From: a bacterium
Lineage (GTDB): Bacteria; Fidelibacterota; Marinisomatia; Marinisomatales; JAHJCW01
NCBI GenBank assembly: GCA_030621275.1
Contig: JAUXHY010000107.1
Location: forward strand, 1-5,513
DNA: 5,513 nucleotides
Direction of reading: 5' to 3'
Below are positions 5,231 through 5,513 of the stretch, in pieces. The position numbers and the translations under genes were made by a program. Under the pieces are notes generated by a model. The model searched no databases. It worked only from the letters and a program-made list of their open reading frames with translations, and was not told the DNA's origin. How positions within the stretch are numbered: the stretch's first letter is position 1; every line of letters starts with the position of its first letter.

Positions 5231-5513
5231 ATGAAATATATAAAAATACTAATCAGTGTGATGTTGATTTTAACTATTGCGCTTGTTTCATGTAAAAAAG
5301 ACAGTTCAACAGGACCAGCCGGTGGATCTATTGAAGGAACTTGGAATGTTGTAGATGCATATTTTGGGTGGTTAGTGACTACAAATTCTAATCAAGTTGC
5401 AACAAATATTTTTGATGTTACAGGTCAAATTAGTATTAGTGGAGCACATACTGTTACATTGAATTATATGTGGGTGGATGATACTGACCCACTTTCATTT
5501 TTTGTTTTTGATA
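5231..5513 (+). CDS. Small lipoprotein of unknown function, C-terminus beyond window
   Basis: The first 94 codons are seen, and the frame is open at the right edge. Residues 1-20 form a lipoprotein signal peptide (Lys2 and Lys5, a hydrophobic core, lipobox ALVSC), giving lipidated Cys21 followed by KKDSSTGPAGG. This is a charged then flexible tether of the kind common in Bacteroidota/Ignavibacteria lipoproteins. The mature part begins IEGTWNVVDAYFGW (34-47). The Gly-x-Trp near the start of a beta-rich protein recalls lipocalin-like folds, but too little is visible to assign a family. The start has AAGGAGAG upstream at 10-12 nt, somewhat long spacing, and no in-frame ATG lies just upstream. 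It is transcribed away from the efflux operon, and shared control through the intergenic repeats is possible but unproven. Confidence 0.85.
   Translation, partial: MKYIKILISVMLILTIALVSCKKDSSTGPAGGSIEGTWNVVDAYFGWLVTTNSNQVATNIFDVTGQISISGAHTVTLNYMWVDDTDPLSFFVFD

Overview
This is an AT-rich window from a diderm (Gram-negative type) bacterium. Two predicted lipoproteins, a TolC-type outer-membrane channel and a periplasmic adaptor all require an outer membrane. The base composition, the TolC-adaptor-RND gene order and the lipoprotein N-terminus (Cys-Lys-Lys-Asp-Ser-Ser-Thr-Gly-Pro) suggest the Bacteroidota/Ignavibacteria neighbourhood. That placement is an inference from style, not a proof.

Layout: almost the whole window (5049 down to 1) is one minus-strand gene run. 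In transcription order it holds a small AbrB/SpoVT-fold DNA-binding protein (5049-4831), a TolC-family outer-membrane efflux channel (4796-3372), a lipoprotein RND adaptor of the HlyD/AcrA type (3350-2235), and an RND-family inner-membrane pump (2099 to the left edge, 699 codons seen, C-terminus missing). The gaps are 34, 21 and 135 nt. The first three genes are tightly packed. The pump follows a longer gap made almost entirely of short repeated words.

Together, the last three genes supply a complete tripartite efflux pump: a proton-driven inner-membrane transporter, a lipid-anchored periplasmic adaptor and an outer-membrane exit duct. The AbrB-like protein at the head of the operon is the obvious candidate for its local regulator.

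On the right, a 181-nt divergent intergenic region (5050-5230) separates this operon from a plus-strand gene for a small lipoprotein of unknown function (5231 to the right edge). The region holds a perfect 14-bp inverted repeat, a 7-bp inverted repeat around a candidate promoter, and three tandem 9-bp near-repeats, so it looks dense in regulatory signals. No RNA gene, CRISPR array, insertion sequence or attachment site was seen. The gene content is a familiar system. The less ordinary points are the AbrB-led efflux operon, the structured divergent control region and the repeat-built gap before the pump gene.
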